Shown here piece after piece: positions 45,217-54,380 of a stretch of 64,000 nt of DNA. Location of the stretch: positions 10,973 to 74,972 of the forward strand of contig JANLPQ010000097.1 in assembly GCA_031367325.1 (NCBI GenBank), given 5' to 3'. Every line of letters begins with the position of its first letter. The first letter of the stretch is position 1. The notes under the pieces are model-generated. The model did no database searches, had not been told where the DNA came from, and saw only the letters and a program-made list of their open reading frames with translations. This DNA comes from JAAFIP01 sp031367325 (GTDB lineage Bacteria > Pseudomonadota > Gammaproteobacteria > Burkholderiales > Burkholderiaceae_C). The position numbers were made by a program, and so were the translations under genes.

Positions 45217-46194
45217 ATGCTTTCTAGAACCGCTGACCATTTATTTTGGATGTCTCGTTACACCGAACGCGCAGAAAACACTGCACGTATGCTGGACATT
45301 AATTACCAAACCTCTTTGTTGCCGCAAACCGCTGCAGAGGCCAAAGTGGGCTGGGAGGGGGTGCTGTCCATCAGCGAACTCTTGCCGCTGTACCACACAT
45401 GGCACAAGACTTTTAAAGCCAGCGAGGTGATGGAGTTCATGGTCAAAGACGAGATGAATCCCTCGTCGATTGTCAGCTGCATTAAATCAGCCCGCGAGAA
45501 CGCACGCGCTGTGCGCGGCACACTCACTACTGAGGTATGGGAGACACAAAACCAAACTTGGCTCGAAGTAAACCGCATGCTCAAAGCAGGCGAGTTTGAA
45601 GAAGACCCGGCCAAGTTTTTTGAATGGGTTAAGTTTCGCAGTCACTTAAGTCGTGGCGTCACTGTGGGCACTATGCTGATGGATGAGGCGCTGCACTTTA
45701 TGCGCTTGGGTACATTTTTAGAGCGTGCCGACAATACCGCCAGACTGGTGGATGTGAAGTTTCACGCGATTGAGTCTGATTTTTATGGCGACTTGCCAGA
45801 AAAAAATCAGGAGCATGATTTCTACCATTGGAGCGCTATTTTGCGCAGTGTCAGCGGCTTTGAAATTTACCGCAAGGTGTACCGCAACGTGATCAAACCC
45901 GAGCGCGTGGCCGAGCTGTTGATCTTGCGCGCTGACATGCCGCGCTCGCTGCATGCCAGCCTGAATGCTGTGGTTGAAAACCTGAGCCTGGTAGCCAACG
46001 ACCAGTCGCTGGAAACGCAGCGTGTAGCGGGTAAGCTGCGTGCCGAGCTGCAGTATGGCCGCATCGACGAAATTTTGGCTACAGGTTTGCATGCTTACTT
46101 AACGCAGTTTCTAGACCGCGTGAATGCACTAGGCGCGCGTATCAGCCGGGATTTTTTAGTGCCAGCGAGCGCTCAGAACGAGATTTACCTGTAG
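45217..46194 (+). CDS. Alpha-E domain-containing protein (DUF403)
   Basis: A 325-residue, almost all-helical protein starting MLSRTADHLFWMSRYTERAEN, with two copies of an ERA(D/E)NTAR motif (residues about 17-23 and 170-176). Family members nearly always sit with the circularly permuted ATP-grasp gene, as here, and a transglutaminase-like gene; the latter is missing. The two proteins are presumed to work together. Molecular role unknown. Confidence 0.92.
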   Translation: MLSRTADHLFWMSRYTERAENTARMLDINYQTSLLPQTAAEAKVGWEGVLSISELLPLYHTWHKTFKASEVMEFMVKDEMNPSSIVSCIKSARENARAVRGTLTTEVWETQNQTWLEVNRMLKAGEFEEDPAKFFEWVKFRSHLSRGVTVGTMLMDEALHFMRLGTFLERADNTARLVDVKFHAIESDFYGDLPEKNQEHDFYHWSAILRSVSGFEIYRKVYRNVIKPERVAELLILRADMPRSLHASLNAVVENLSLVANDQSLETQRVAGKLRAELQYGRIDEILATGLHAYLTQFLDRVNALGARISRDFLVPASAQNEIYL

Positions 46195-46196
46195 CC

Positions 46197-47102
46197 ATGC
46201 GCTTAAGACACATCGAAGTTTTCAATGCCATCATGTTGACAGGCAGTGTCAGCTCGGCTGCGCGTTTGATTAATGTGACGCAGCCAGCAGTTAGTCGCAT
46301 ATTGGCGCATGCCGAGTTGCAGCTTGGTTTTGCATTGTTTCAGCGGAGCAAGGGGCGACTCACGCCGACCATAGAGGCGCAAACCTTGTACCCGCATATT
46401 GAGCGGCTTTTTGCCCAACTAGACGAGGTGCAGCGCTTGGCGAGTAACCTGAAAATGGGGCGCAGCGAGGGCAAGCTACATATCCTTAGTGTATTGGCTT
46501 TGAGTTATGAGATCTTGCCGCGTGCCCTGAAAAACTTTCGCAAGCAGCACCCCCATGTGGCCGTGACGATTGATTCGCTGCACTCACCGCAAATTGTTTC
46601 GGCACTGGTGTTGCAAGACGCGGACTTGGGCTTTGTCTTTAGCGCTATCGCCCACCCTTCGCTGGAGCAACAGCACTTGGCCGACAGCCGCATGGTATGT
46701 GTCGCGCCCAAAGGTTTGCTGCCCCCCAAACTGGTCAAGAAAGGTGCCGTGTCGTTGGTTGATTTGGAGAAAACGCCTGTCATTAGCTTGGACGTGCGCG
46801 ACCCGGTAGGCACCAGCTTGAGCCAAGCCTGCCGCGAAGCTGGTGTGGGCCTGCAGTCGATGATTACGGTGCAGACGTATCACTCTGCATTGGCGCTGGC
46901 CCACCATGGGCTGGCAGTGGCACTGATTGACGGTTGCACCGCAGTGTCGGCTGACCGCAGCAAGGTCGATGTTTTGCAGCTGGAGCCGCAAATAGCCGTG
47001 CCCGTAAAATCGCTGCGCCCTATTGACCGCCCCAACTCGCTGCTCGCCAGTGCCATGACGCACTGCATGCAGCAAGCCGTGCAAGAGGCGCTGGGGCACT
47101 AG
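46197..47102 (+). CDS. LysR-type transcriptional regulator (OccR-like)
   Basis: A 301-residue regulator. The helix-turn-helix is at residues 1-60 (MRLRHIEVFNAIMLTGSVS, then AARLINVTQPAVSRILAHAE). The ligand domain has LHILSVLALSYEILPRALKNF. The group resembles octopine/opine and amino-acid catabolism regulators. It starts 2 bp after the alpha-E stop codon but functionally fits the amino-acid genes at 47105-50263 (inference). It is convergent with dadA, with a 2-bp gap. Confidence 0.9.
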   Translation: MRLRHIEVFNAIMLTGSVSSAARLINVTQPAVSRILAHAELQLGFALFQRSKGRLTPTIEAQTLYPHIERLFAQLDEVQRLASNLKMGRSEGKLHILSVLALSYEILPRALKNFRKQHPHVAVTIDSLHSPQIVSALVLQDADLGFVFSAIAHPSLEQQHLADSRMVCVAPKGLLPPKLVKKGAVSLVDLEKTPVISLDVRDPVGTSLSQACREAGVGLQSMITVQTYHSALALAHHGLAVALIDGCTAVSADRSKVDVLQLEPQIAVPVKSLRPIDRPNSLLASAMTHCMQQAVQEALGH

Positions 47103-47104
47103 AT

Positions 47105-48373
47105 TCATACCAGCGCGCTCTCTGAGCGTGGGTTAACGTTGCAGGTTACTAAGCTGGACGCAGTAGTGATCAGCTGTTGCACTAAGCGCTGCGCCGTACC
47201 AAAAGCCAATGTTAAACCCAGTGCACCATGGCCTACGTTCATGTGCAAATTACGGGGCCCTCCACGCTGCACACCCACGATAGGTAAGCCTGTAGGTGTT
47301 GCAGGGCGCAGGCCTGCCCAAGGCTGCGTTACGGCGCAACTAGCCAATGAAGGAAATAGATCCGCGGTACTGCGTCGCAGGCTGCTTATAGCGGCCGGCG
47401 ACACTGCCAGGTTGTGGCCCACCAGCTCGGCCATGCCCGCCACGCGCAGGCGCTGGTCTAGGCGAGCATAGACCACTTTGCGTGCAATATCGGTGATGCT
47501 GACGGTAGGCGCGTGTTGTGCAGCGTCCGCTACATCCAGCGTGATGCTGTAGCCTTTGATGGGGTACACCGGCAGACGTAGCCCCACATTGCGCGCCAAT
47601 GCTACGCTGGCGCACACTAATGCCATCACGTAATGGTCTGCTTCAATATCGCCCACCGCAGTACGCGCTGCCACGATGCAGTCACCACGCTGGTGCAAAT
47701 TGTGTATGTCAGCCCCCAAGACAAAACGCACACCCTGCGTACGCAGTACACGGGCCAGCTCTTGGCACAGTTTGAGGCAATCTACAGCACATTCAGAAGG
47801 GGTGTAAATAGCCCCTGCGATACGGTGGGTGTAACTGGCAAATGCAGGTTCAATGGCTTGGCACTGCCGGGCCGACACGGCCTGCTGTTGGCTGCCCAAC
47901 GCGCTTTGCAATGCCATTTGCCGCTGCGCCGCATCAAAACTGTGCTGGTGTGGATACAGCACCAGCTTGCCTGTGCTGGTGTAGTCGCAGTCTAGCTGCT
48001 GGGCTGCCAGCATCGCATCAAAACCCGTGCGGCTAAGCGCTGCCAGCGCGATTAAATGGACGGTACTGCGTGCTGACGTGGTGCGGTTGCAGGCCCGCAA
48101 AAACTCGATACCCCAACGCCACTGCTGTAGGTCCCATTGCGGGCGCAACTTAAGCGGCGAGTCTGCTGACCACAGCAGCTTGGGCAACTTCGCCCAAAGT
48201 GACGCGTCTGCCAGCGGCTGCACATAGCTGTAACTCAGCTGCCCGCCGTTGCCACCACTGGTGCCTGATCCTGGGCTGGCTTTGTCCACCACAGTCACGT
48301 CGCAGCCTTGCTGACGCAGCGTGTAGGCCGTGGCTAAGCCCACAATTCCGGCACCCAGTACACATACCTTCAT
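47105..48373 (-). CDS. dadA: D-amino-acid dehydrogenase small subunit-like FAD oxidoreductase
   Basis: A 422-residue FAD enzyme that oxidatively deaminates D-amino acids and passes electrons to the respiratory chain. The dinucleotide motif VLGAGIVGLATAY is at residues 5-17; GSGTSGGNGGQLSYSYVQPLADASL and YPIKGYSITLDV are DadA-typical, as is GARPATPTGLPIVG-like PWAGLRPATPTGLPIVG near the end. The ATG at 48373 is preceded by AAGGA; the frame extends to 48439. It is divergent from the binding-protein gene. Confidence 0.93.
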   Translation of the reverse strand: MKVCVLGAGIVGLATAYTLRQQGCDVTVVDKASPGSGTSGGNGGQLSYSYVQPLADASLWAKLPKLLWSADSPLKLRPQWDLQQWRWGIEFLRACNRTTSARSTVHLIALAALSRTGFDAMLAAQQLDCDYTSTGKLVLYPHQHSFDAAQRQMALQSALGSQQQAVSARQCQAIEPAFASYTHRIAGAIYTPSECAVDCLKLCQELARVLRTQGVRFVLGADIHNLHQRGDCIVAARTAVGDIEADHYVMALVCASVALARNVGLRLPVYPIKGYSITLDVADAAQHAPTVSITDIARKVVYARLDQRLRVAGMAELVGHNLAVSPAAISSLRRSTADLFPSLASCAVTQPWAGLRPATPTGLPIVGVQRGGPRNLHMNVGHGALGLTLAFGTAQRLVQQLITTASSLVTCNVNPRSESALV

Positions 48374-48453
48374 CGCAAATTCCTTGTCATACCGTGCACT
48401 GTAGAAAGGTGGCGTGTTTTTGCACAATGCCAATGGCACTAGTGACCATGTTG

Positions 48454-48539
48454 AAAAGTTATGGCATGTTGTCTAGCCCGCACTGAGTGATCTAAAACCG
48501 CGCTAATCCTAGGGTAATTGCTAAAGAGCCATAACTTTT
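48454..48539. promoter_or_regulatory. Paired 12-bp inverted sites in the dadA / binding-protein divergent region
   Basis: AAAAGTTATGGC at 48454-48465 and its exact complement GCCATAACTTTT at 48528-48539, 62 bp apart, in the 269-bp gap between two divergent genes. The layout suits two dimer sites of one regulator controlling both promoters. The LysR protein at 46197 is the obvious candidate (inference). Confidence 0.5.
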
Positions 48540-48642
48540 AGTCATGCACCTAGGGTTAAATGGAATTGTTCAACTCCGCTTGGGCTTTCTACACTACACA
48601 GGTATTCTCTTTCAACATGTAAATTTTCAAATAGGACTCGGT

Positions 48643-49533
48643 ATGAAACTCAATCGTTTGGCTTTGGCAGCTATGGTGTTAACGGGTCTAGTAGCAGCGT
48701 CTGCAGCGCACGCAGATACGCTTAAGAAAATTACCGACAGCGGCAAGATGACCGTAGCCTACCGTGAGTCGTCGGTGCCGTTCAGTTATTTGGCGGGTGG
48801 CAGTACAGCGGTCGGCTTTTCGGCTGATGTGACTAATGCGGTGGTAGACGCAGTAAAAAAACGCTTAAATAATCCCAACATCAAGGTTGAGTTTCAAGCC
48901 GTGACATCACAAAACCGTATTCCTTTGCTGCAAAACGGCACGATTGACCTAGAGTGCGGATCAACCACCAACAACAGCACGCGCGGCAAAGATGTGCAGT
49001 TTGCGATCAACCATTTCTATACGGGTACGCGTCTTCTAGCCAAAAAATCATCGGGTATTAAAAACTACGCTGACTTAGCCAAGAAAACAGTGGCCAGCAC
49101 CACTGGTACCACCAACGCGCAGGTTATTCGCAAGTACAACGCCGATAACAACTTGGGCATGGACATCGTATTGGGCAAAGACCACGATGACTCAGTACTG
49201 ATGGTAGACGGCGGTCGCGCGGTAGCGTTTGCGATGGATGATATTTTGTTGTTTGGTTTAAAGGGCAACGCCAAGAACCCCGCTGATTGGGAGGTGGTAG
49301 GCGATTCGTTGCAAGTAGAGCCTTACGCCTGCATGATGCGCAAAGATGACCCGAAATTTCAAGAGTTGGTCAACGGTGTGATCGGCGGCATGATGAAATC
49401 GGGTGAGTTTGACAAGCTCTACACCAAGTGGTTTATGTCACCCATTCCCCCCAAAGGCCAGAACCTGAGCTTGCCGATGAGCAAAGAGCTGCGTGACAAC
49501 CTGAAAGCTGCTAGCGACAAGCCTGCGCTGTAA
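48643..49533 (+). CDS. gltI: Periplasmic amino-acid-binding protein of ABC importer (glutamate/aspartate type)
   Basis: About 296 residues. A signal peptide (MKLNRLALAAMVLTGL to SAAHA) precedes a type II binding fold with VAYRESSVPFSYL, QAVTSQNRIPLLQNGTIDLECGSTTNN and GRAVAFAMDDILLFG. This pattern is that of GltI-type glutamate/aspartate binders. The ATG at 48643 is chosen for the signal peptide; the frame extends to 48544. No permease or ATPase genes follow. The racemase gene starts 4 bp later, so this binder may feed a D-amino-acid route. Confidence 0.9.
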   Translation: MKLNRLALAAMVLTGLVAASAAHADTLKKITDSGKMTVAYRESSVPFSYLAGGSTAVGFSADVTNAVVDAVKKRLNNPNIKVEFQAVTSQNRIPLLQNGTIDLECGSTTNNSTRGKDVQFAINHFYTGTRLLAKKSSGIKNYADLAKKTVASTTGTTNAQVIRKYNADNNLGMDIVLGKDHDDSVLMVDGGRAVAFAMDDILLFGLKGNAKNPADWEVVGDSLQVEPYACMMRKDDPKFQELVNGVIGGMMKSGEFDKLYTKWFMSPIPPKGQNLSLPMSKELRDNLKAASDKPAL

Positions 49534-49537
49534 CACC

Positions 49538-50263
49538 ATGCATGTAGTGGGTATTTTGGGCGGCATGGGCCCTGCCGCTGGGGCCGATTTTGTCCGCTTG
49601 TTTGTGCAAGCGTGTACGCAGCACATGCAGTGCAGCGGCCAAGCGGTAATAGACCAAAGCTTTCCAGAGCATTGGCTAGCCCAAGTGCCAGTGCCTGACC
49701 GCAGCCACGCGTTAGAAGATGTGCACAGCGGCGCGCACCAGCCGCTAGAACCTATGCTGCAGGCGCTGGGGCGCTTAGCCGCCTTGGGTGTACGCAGTGT
49801 GGCTATAGCCTGTAACACAGCGCATGCATGGCACGCACCGCTACAGGCACGGTTTCCGCAGATAGAAGTGCTGCACATGGCGCGCGAGGTAGCTATACAC
49901 TTAGCCGTGCAGGGCGTGCGCGAGGCAGTGCTGATGGCCACGCAAGGCACGTATCGCGCAGGTGTGTACGAGAAGGCGTTGCAAGATGCGGGTGTGCATT
50001 GCCACACCCCCACACTAGCAGAACGTGCGCGCATCATGCATGGCATTTACAACGGCGTGAAAGCTGGGCAGATGCCGTTAGCTGCACAGTGCTTCAGCGA
50101 CGTAGCCATTAGCTTGCTGCAGCGCCATGGTGATGTGCCTTTGGTGCTGGGCTGCACCGAGATACCACTGGGCTTGCAAGGTGTGCCAAACCTTGCGAAT
50201 TATCGGCTGGTGGATGCTGCGCAGGTGTTGGCTGAGGCTTTGGCGGTGCGGGCTTATGTTTAA
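49538..50263 (+). CDS. Aspartate/glutamate racemase family protein
   Basis: A 241-residue protein of the Asp/Glu racemase family, PLP-independent. It begins HVVGILGGMGPAAGADFV. The two catalytic cysteines are in IACNTAHAWH and VLGCTEIPL. It should interconvert L- and D-aspartate or a similar amino acid. Only 4 bp separate it from the binding-protein gene, so the two are one operon and can be expected to supply DadA or be supplied by it. Confidence 0.92.
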   Translation: MHVVGILGGMGPAAGADFVRLFVQACTQHMQCSGQAVIDQSFPEHWLAQVPVPDRSHALEDVHSGAHQPLEPMLQALGRLAALGVRSVAIACNTAHAWHAPLQARFPQIEVLHMAREVAIHLAVQGVREAVLMATQGTYRAGVYEKALQDAGVHCHTPTLAERARIMHGIYNGVKAGQMPLAAQCFSDVAISLLQRHGDVPLVLGCTEIPLGLQGVPNLANYRLVDAAQVLAEALAVRAYV

Positions 50264-50439
50264 ACGTGGCTGGTTTTGTCTTGGATTTATGATTGCCTCG
50301 GTACTTCGCGGCCACACAGCACCGCACGGCATAGGACACACGCCGCAGCAGTGCGTGTACTAGAACAACGAACTCGGTAAGAAGCTAACAAAGCAGGAAA
50401 AAGACTTCAAAAGCACTTCAAACCGCATTTTTTATAACG

Positions 50440-50496
50440 AAAACCCCCAGTAACCCAAGTAAATCTTGCTCAAGCAGCTATGTAATAAATAGCACG
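50440..50496 (+). repeat. Palindromic repeat, copy 11 (intergenic, full length)
   Basis: AAAACCCCCAGTAACCCAAG, TAAATCTTGCTCAAGCAG, then CTATGTAATAAATAGC. It ends exactly at the stop codon of the minus-strand cyclase-kinase gene, so it may act as that gene's 3' hairpin. Confidence 0.9.
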
Positions 50497-52698
50497 CTAA
50501 GGCAATGCCAGTATCTCTAAATTGCGCCACACTGCCGTGCAGTCCGCAGGCCTGTCTTCTGGTATTTTGGCCATCATGCGGTCTAAGAAAGGCTGAAATT
50601 TGATATGAATCACCGGCAGCAAAGGAGTTTTACCGTGAATGTGCCCTGCCAATAATTCACCCAAAGAATCTCCTTTGTACGGCCGGTCACCTGTTAATAG
50701 CTCGTACAAGATAACCCCCAAGCTGTAGAAGTCGCTGCGGTGGGTGACCTCTTTGCCACTGGCTTGCTCTGGGCTCACGTAGTACGGTGTGCCGATAATT
50801 TGGCCCAGCTTGGTGCGCACCAACGCATCAGATTCTTCACGAATATTTTTGACGATGCCAAAGTCTACTAACACCAGTGCACCATCGGCGCGAAACATCA
50901 GGTTGTCTGGCTTAAGGTCGCGGTACACCATGCCTAGGGTGTGGATAGTCGACAGTGCGCTGACGACTTGGCGCAGCAGGTCCACCACGCGGTGGTGTAG
51001 CGCAGGAACCGATGGCATTTTGTGCAGCTTGGCGACCTCGTCTTTAAAGCTGCCGCCAGACAAATACTCCATTGCTATAAATGCGTATTCGTCAGTAAAG
51101 CCTTGGTCATAAATTTCGGCAATGTGGTGGTGCTGGATGTTGGCCAGCACTGCATATTCTTGGATAAAGCGGCGCAGCATTTCGGCATCACTTTGCAGCG
51201 AGGTACGCAGCACTTTGAGTGCCACTTCAGATTTTTTAGCCGCAGAATACGCTAAAAACACATCGCTCATGCCGCCTTCGCCCAACTTGCGAATGATTTG
51301 GTAGCCCTTAAAGCGCTGCGGTTGGGACGCAAATGCGCCAGACTGCAAGCTCCACAGTGACTGCTTGAGCGCGCCTTTGGCTGCACGCGCCGTGATCTGC
51401 GAATTAGTTTCTGCTGCCGTGCCGATGGCTGCATTTTCAAATGCTTGGGTTGTCATCTCGGCACCCAGTTGCAGGTCTACGCCTGCCTGGTAGCCCAGCA
51501 CCTCGCACGCGCTGACCGACTGCTCACGACCGCGGATGGTGATAATTTGTTGGCGGCCCATTTGCACGTTGTCACCTGCTAAGTGCGCGGTTTGCGCGCT
51601 GGTGACTACCGTCCAGCCAAGGTCTTTGCCCGAGGCTTGCAGGCGCGAGGCAATGTTGACTGTGTCGCCCAACGGCGTAACTTCGCGTGCGTTGGGGCTG
51701 CCCAGCTGGCCTAGCGTCACCTCGCCGCTGTGCAGGCCCACACCCACCGCAAAATCAGGCAGGCCGCGGGCGCCATAGGTTTGCGTAACCCATACGCGAA
51801 ACTGCTGCGCCACCACACCCAAGGCCATGGCTGCTGAGATGGCGCGGCTGGCGTGCGAGTGGTCGCTGTGTGCCGGATCGCTGCTGGAGGGGTCGCCTTC
51901 AAACAGAGCCAGCAGGCCATCGCCCAGCATTTTTAAATGCGTGCCACCGTAGGCCACCACAGGCCTGCACGCTAGTTCAAAGTAGCGGCCCAACAAGGTG
52001 GCCAGTTCGGCAGCGGTCAGCCGCTCGGCCATCGTGGTGAAATTGCGAATATCGGCAAACATGACGGTGGCTTGCAAGGTAACGCTGTGGGTGGGAGCGC
52101 GATCTTGCTGCAATGGCTGCGGCTCGCTTAAGTCGATGTAACCCGAATCGCCTGGTTGACTCACAAAGCTAGACGCAATGATGTAGCTGTCAGGGTTAGG
52201 CTCGTTGGCTGGGTTGCTAGCCGCAATATTGTCGGGCGTGCCATAACGCTGGAGAAAATTGGCTTTGGTCTGCTCTTCGTTTTGCGCGACGGCCAGCGCT
52301 ACAGCATGGCTTTTATGCTGGTCAAAGCGTTTGATTTTGTGCAGCTGCGCGCTGATAGATTCCAGCAGTTCTTCACGCTTGAAGGGCTTGGTAATGTAGT
52401 CGTCTGCGCCCATGCGCATGCCTTTGCGCACTTGGGTGCGGTCGTCTGCGGCGGTGAGCATAATGACAACGGTGCGCTCAAGCTCGTGGTGCGCACGGAT
52501 AGCGTCCAGCAAGCCAAAGCCGTCCAGCACGGGCATGTTGACGTCGGTGACCACAATGTCGGGCAGCATGCTGCGGGCGGTGGCTAGCCCAAGCTGTCCG
52601 TTGCTGGCGGTGGCCACTTCGTAGCCCTCCAGCGTCAGCAAACGCTCTAGGTTTTTGCGGATCACTTCTTCGTCGTCAACTACTAGTATGCGGTGCAT
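50497..52698 (-). CDS. Response regulator - class III nucleotide cyclase - Ser/Thr protein kinase fusion
   Basis: A 733-residue cytoplasmic protein with three output/input modules. Residues 1-125 are a receiver with phospho-acceptor Asp52 and Lys104. Residues about 205-405 are a class III cyclase: metal Asp216 and Asp260, Lys256, and the transition-state pair Asn348/Arg352 in GDTVNIASR, so it looks active. Residues about 465-733 are a protein kinase: glycine loop from 473, Lys495, YRDLKPDN with Asp594, and DFG at 612. The HRD histidine is Tyr. The ATG at 52698 is 40 bp from the divergent histidine kinase gene, its likely partner. cAMP versus cGMP cannot be told. Confidence 0.92.
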   Translation of the reverse strand: MHRILVVDDEEVIRKNLERLLTLEGYEVATASNGQLGLATARSMLPDIVVTDVNMPVLDGFGLLDAIRAHHELERTVVIMLTAADDRTQVRKGMRMGADDYITKPFKREELLESISAQLHKIKRFDQHKSHAVALAVAQNEEQTKANFLQRYGTPDNIAASNPANEPNPDSYIIASSFVSQPGDSGYIDLSEPQPLQQDRAPTHSVTLQATVMFADIRNFTTMAERLTAAELATLLGRYFELACRPVVAYGGTHLKMLGDGLLALFEGDPSSSDPAHSDHSHASRAISAAMALGVVAQQFRVWVTQTYGARGLPDFAVGVGLHSGEVTLGQLGSPNAREVTPLGDTVNIASRLQASGKDLGWTVVTSAQTAHLAGDNVQMGRQQIITIRGREQSVSACEVLGYQAGVDLQLGAEMTTQAFENAAIGTAAETNSQITARAAKGALKQSLWSLQSGAFASQPQRFKGYQIIRKLGEGGMSDVFLAYSAAKKSEVALKVLRTSLQSDAEMLRRFIQEYAVLANIQHHHIAEIYDQGFTDEYAFIAMEYLSGGSFKDEVAKLHKMPSVPALHHRVVDLLRQVVSALSTIHTLGMVYRDLKPDNLMFRADGALVLVDFGIVKNIREESDALVRTKLGQIIGTPYYVSPEQASGKEVTHRSDFYSLGVILYELLTGDRPYKGDSLGELLAGHIHGKTPLLPVIHIKFQPFLDRMMAKIPEDRPADCTAVWRNLEILALP

Positions 52699-52738
52699 GG
52701 TGATGTGTTTATTTAAGCTGTAATGGTAAACTGAATTG

Positions 52739-54268
52739 ATGGAAAACGGCCCATCCAACGACAACTTAAAAGCAACTGCTGTGCCTAGCGTATCCGCCCA
52801 GCGCGCTCACGATTTTATGCAAGCGGCTTCTGAGGGTGTTATTTTCTATACCGAAGCGGCCATTTTGGACTGCAACCGTGCTTTTGAACAATTGCTGGGC
52901 CGATCGCACGCCACACTGGTGGGCCAGCACGTGCTGACCTTGTTTTCACCACTAGACCACGAGATGGCCTTGCGTCATATTTATCTAGGGCGCGGCTTGC
53001 CTATCAACGCCAAGTTACCGCTGCCTGATGGCACTCATATTGACGTAGAGGTCATTGGTCGCATGGGCAGTTATGACGGACAACCTTGCTGTGTCGCTAC
53101 AGTGCGGGATACCTCAACTGTGGTGTACGTCACGGACTCGCTGGTGCGGTCGCAGGCGCGTTACCGGGCGCTGGTAGAGCATGCTGACCAAGTGATTATG
53201 TTTCTACAAGGTCGAAAAATTGCGTACGCCAACCCTGCTGCAGCGCAGTTTTTTAAACAAAGCGCACAGCGTATGTACGAGACCGAGTCGATCTATTTAA
53301 TGCATCCCGAGGACAGGCCACTGGCGCTAAAACGCCGCAAAGACATGCTGGCCGGTGACCTTGACCGCAGCGTTATGCTGCGCACCCTGTCGCCACCGAG
53401 CGAGCATCTGCAACAAGACAGCGTCATATCGTGGGTGCGGTTTTATGGATCGTTTGTAGAGTGGGAGGGCAGCGCAGCCACATTGATTTTTATGACCGAC
53501 TTGACAGCGCAACACAACGCGCAAGAACATATGCGCGTGGCGCTAGTGCAAGAAAAAGAACTGGGCGATTTAAAAACCCGCTTCGTGTCGATGGCCTCGC
53601 ACGAGTTTCGCACACCACTGGCCACTATACAAACCAGCTCTGAGCTGCTGCTGCACTACAGCGAGCGATTGTCTAGCGCGCAAAAAACCGAAGCCATCAC
53701 CGACATCCAGCGGTCGGTGCAGCGCATGCAGAGCATGATGGAAAACTTCTTGGCCTTTGGCCGTATGTCTGCTGATGGCCTGCAATGCAAGCTAGTGGCA
53801 TTGCCGCTGATGCCGCTGGTGCATGACATGGTGCAAGAGGCCTTGACCGCGGACGGTAACCAACACTTGGTGAATGTGTATGCATTAGGGGCCGTGCAAC
53901 AGGCCACGGTGCTGATGCTGGACGGCTTGCTGTTGCGGCAAATACTGGGCAACTTGCTGAGCAATGCGTGCAAATACTCTAGGTTTGCGGGCGCTGTTGA
54001 CCTGTCGGTGGACTCGGTAGAAGGGGCGCAATCCCCCTGTTTGCGCTTGGTGGTGCAAGACCATGGCATGGGCATACCTGCGCCTGATCTGCCTTTGCTG
54101 TTCCACAGCTTTCACCGTGCCTCTAATGCTAACCATATCCCGGGCACAGGCTTGGGTTTGGCTATTGTGGACCGCGCTGTGCGCGCCCACGGCGGAACCG
54201 TGACGGTGAACAGTGTGGAAGGCGAGGGCGCGAGGTTTGAGGTACTGCTGCCTTGGGTTGGGGCGTAA
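52739..54268 (+). CDS. Soluble PAS-domain sensor histidine kinase
   Basis: About 509 residues without membrane helices. Two PAS domains (about 22-130 and 140-255) precede HisKA with MASHEFRTPLATI (His288) and an ATPase domain with NLLSNACKYS, DHGMGIPAPDL and GTGLGLAIVDRAV. It should sense a cytoplasmic signal and phosphorylate a receiver. The divergent neighbour (start 40 bp away) has one, making the two a probable pair. A TTG directly before the ATG is an alternative start. Confidence 0.92.
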   Translation: MENGPSNDNLKATAVPSVSAQRAHDFMQAASEGVIFYTEAAILDCNRAFEQLLGRSHATLVGQHVLTLFSPLDHEMALRHIYLGRGLPINAKLPLPDGTHIDVEVIGRMGSYDGQPCCVATVRDTSTVVYVTDSLVRSQARYRALVEHADQVIMFLQGRKIAYANPAAAQFFKQSAQRMYETESIYLMHPEDRPLALKRRKDMLAGDLDRSVMLRTLSPPSEHLQQDSVISWVRFYGSFVEWEGSAATLIFMTDLTAQHNAQEHMRVALVQEKELGDLKTRFVSMASHEFRTPLATIQTSSELLLHYSERLSSAQKTEAITDIQRSVQRMQSMMENFLAFGRMSADGLQCKLVALPLMPLVHDMVQEALTADGNQHLVNVYALGAVQQATVLMLDGLLLRQILGNLLSNACKYSRFAGAVDLSVDSVEGAQSPCLRLVVQDHGMGIPAPDLPLLFHSFHRASNANHIPGTGLGLAIVDRAVRAHGGTVTVNSVEGEGARFEVLLPWVGA

Positions 54269-54380
54269 CCGCTCGAGGCCGTGGCCGCTTGCGCGACGGG
54301 TACCAACACGCTACAGCCTGATGCCATAGCCCCTAGCGACAGCCTGCCTTAACTTGACAAGGTTTATTGATTCGATTAAA

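Noticed and set aside
51355..51380. TGCTTGAGC in the cyclase-kinase gene
   Set aside because: A 9-base match without the second stem or flanks; likely chance.
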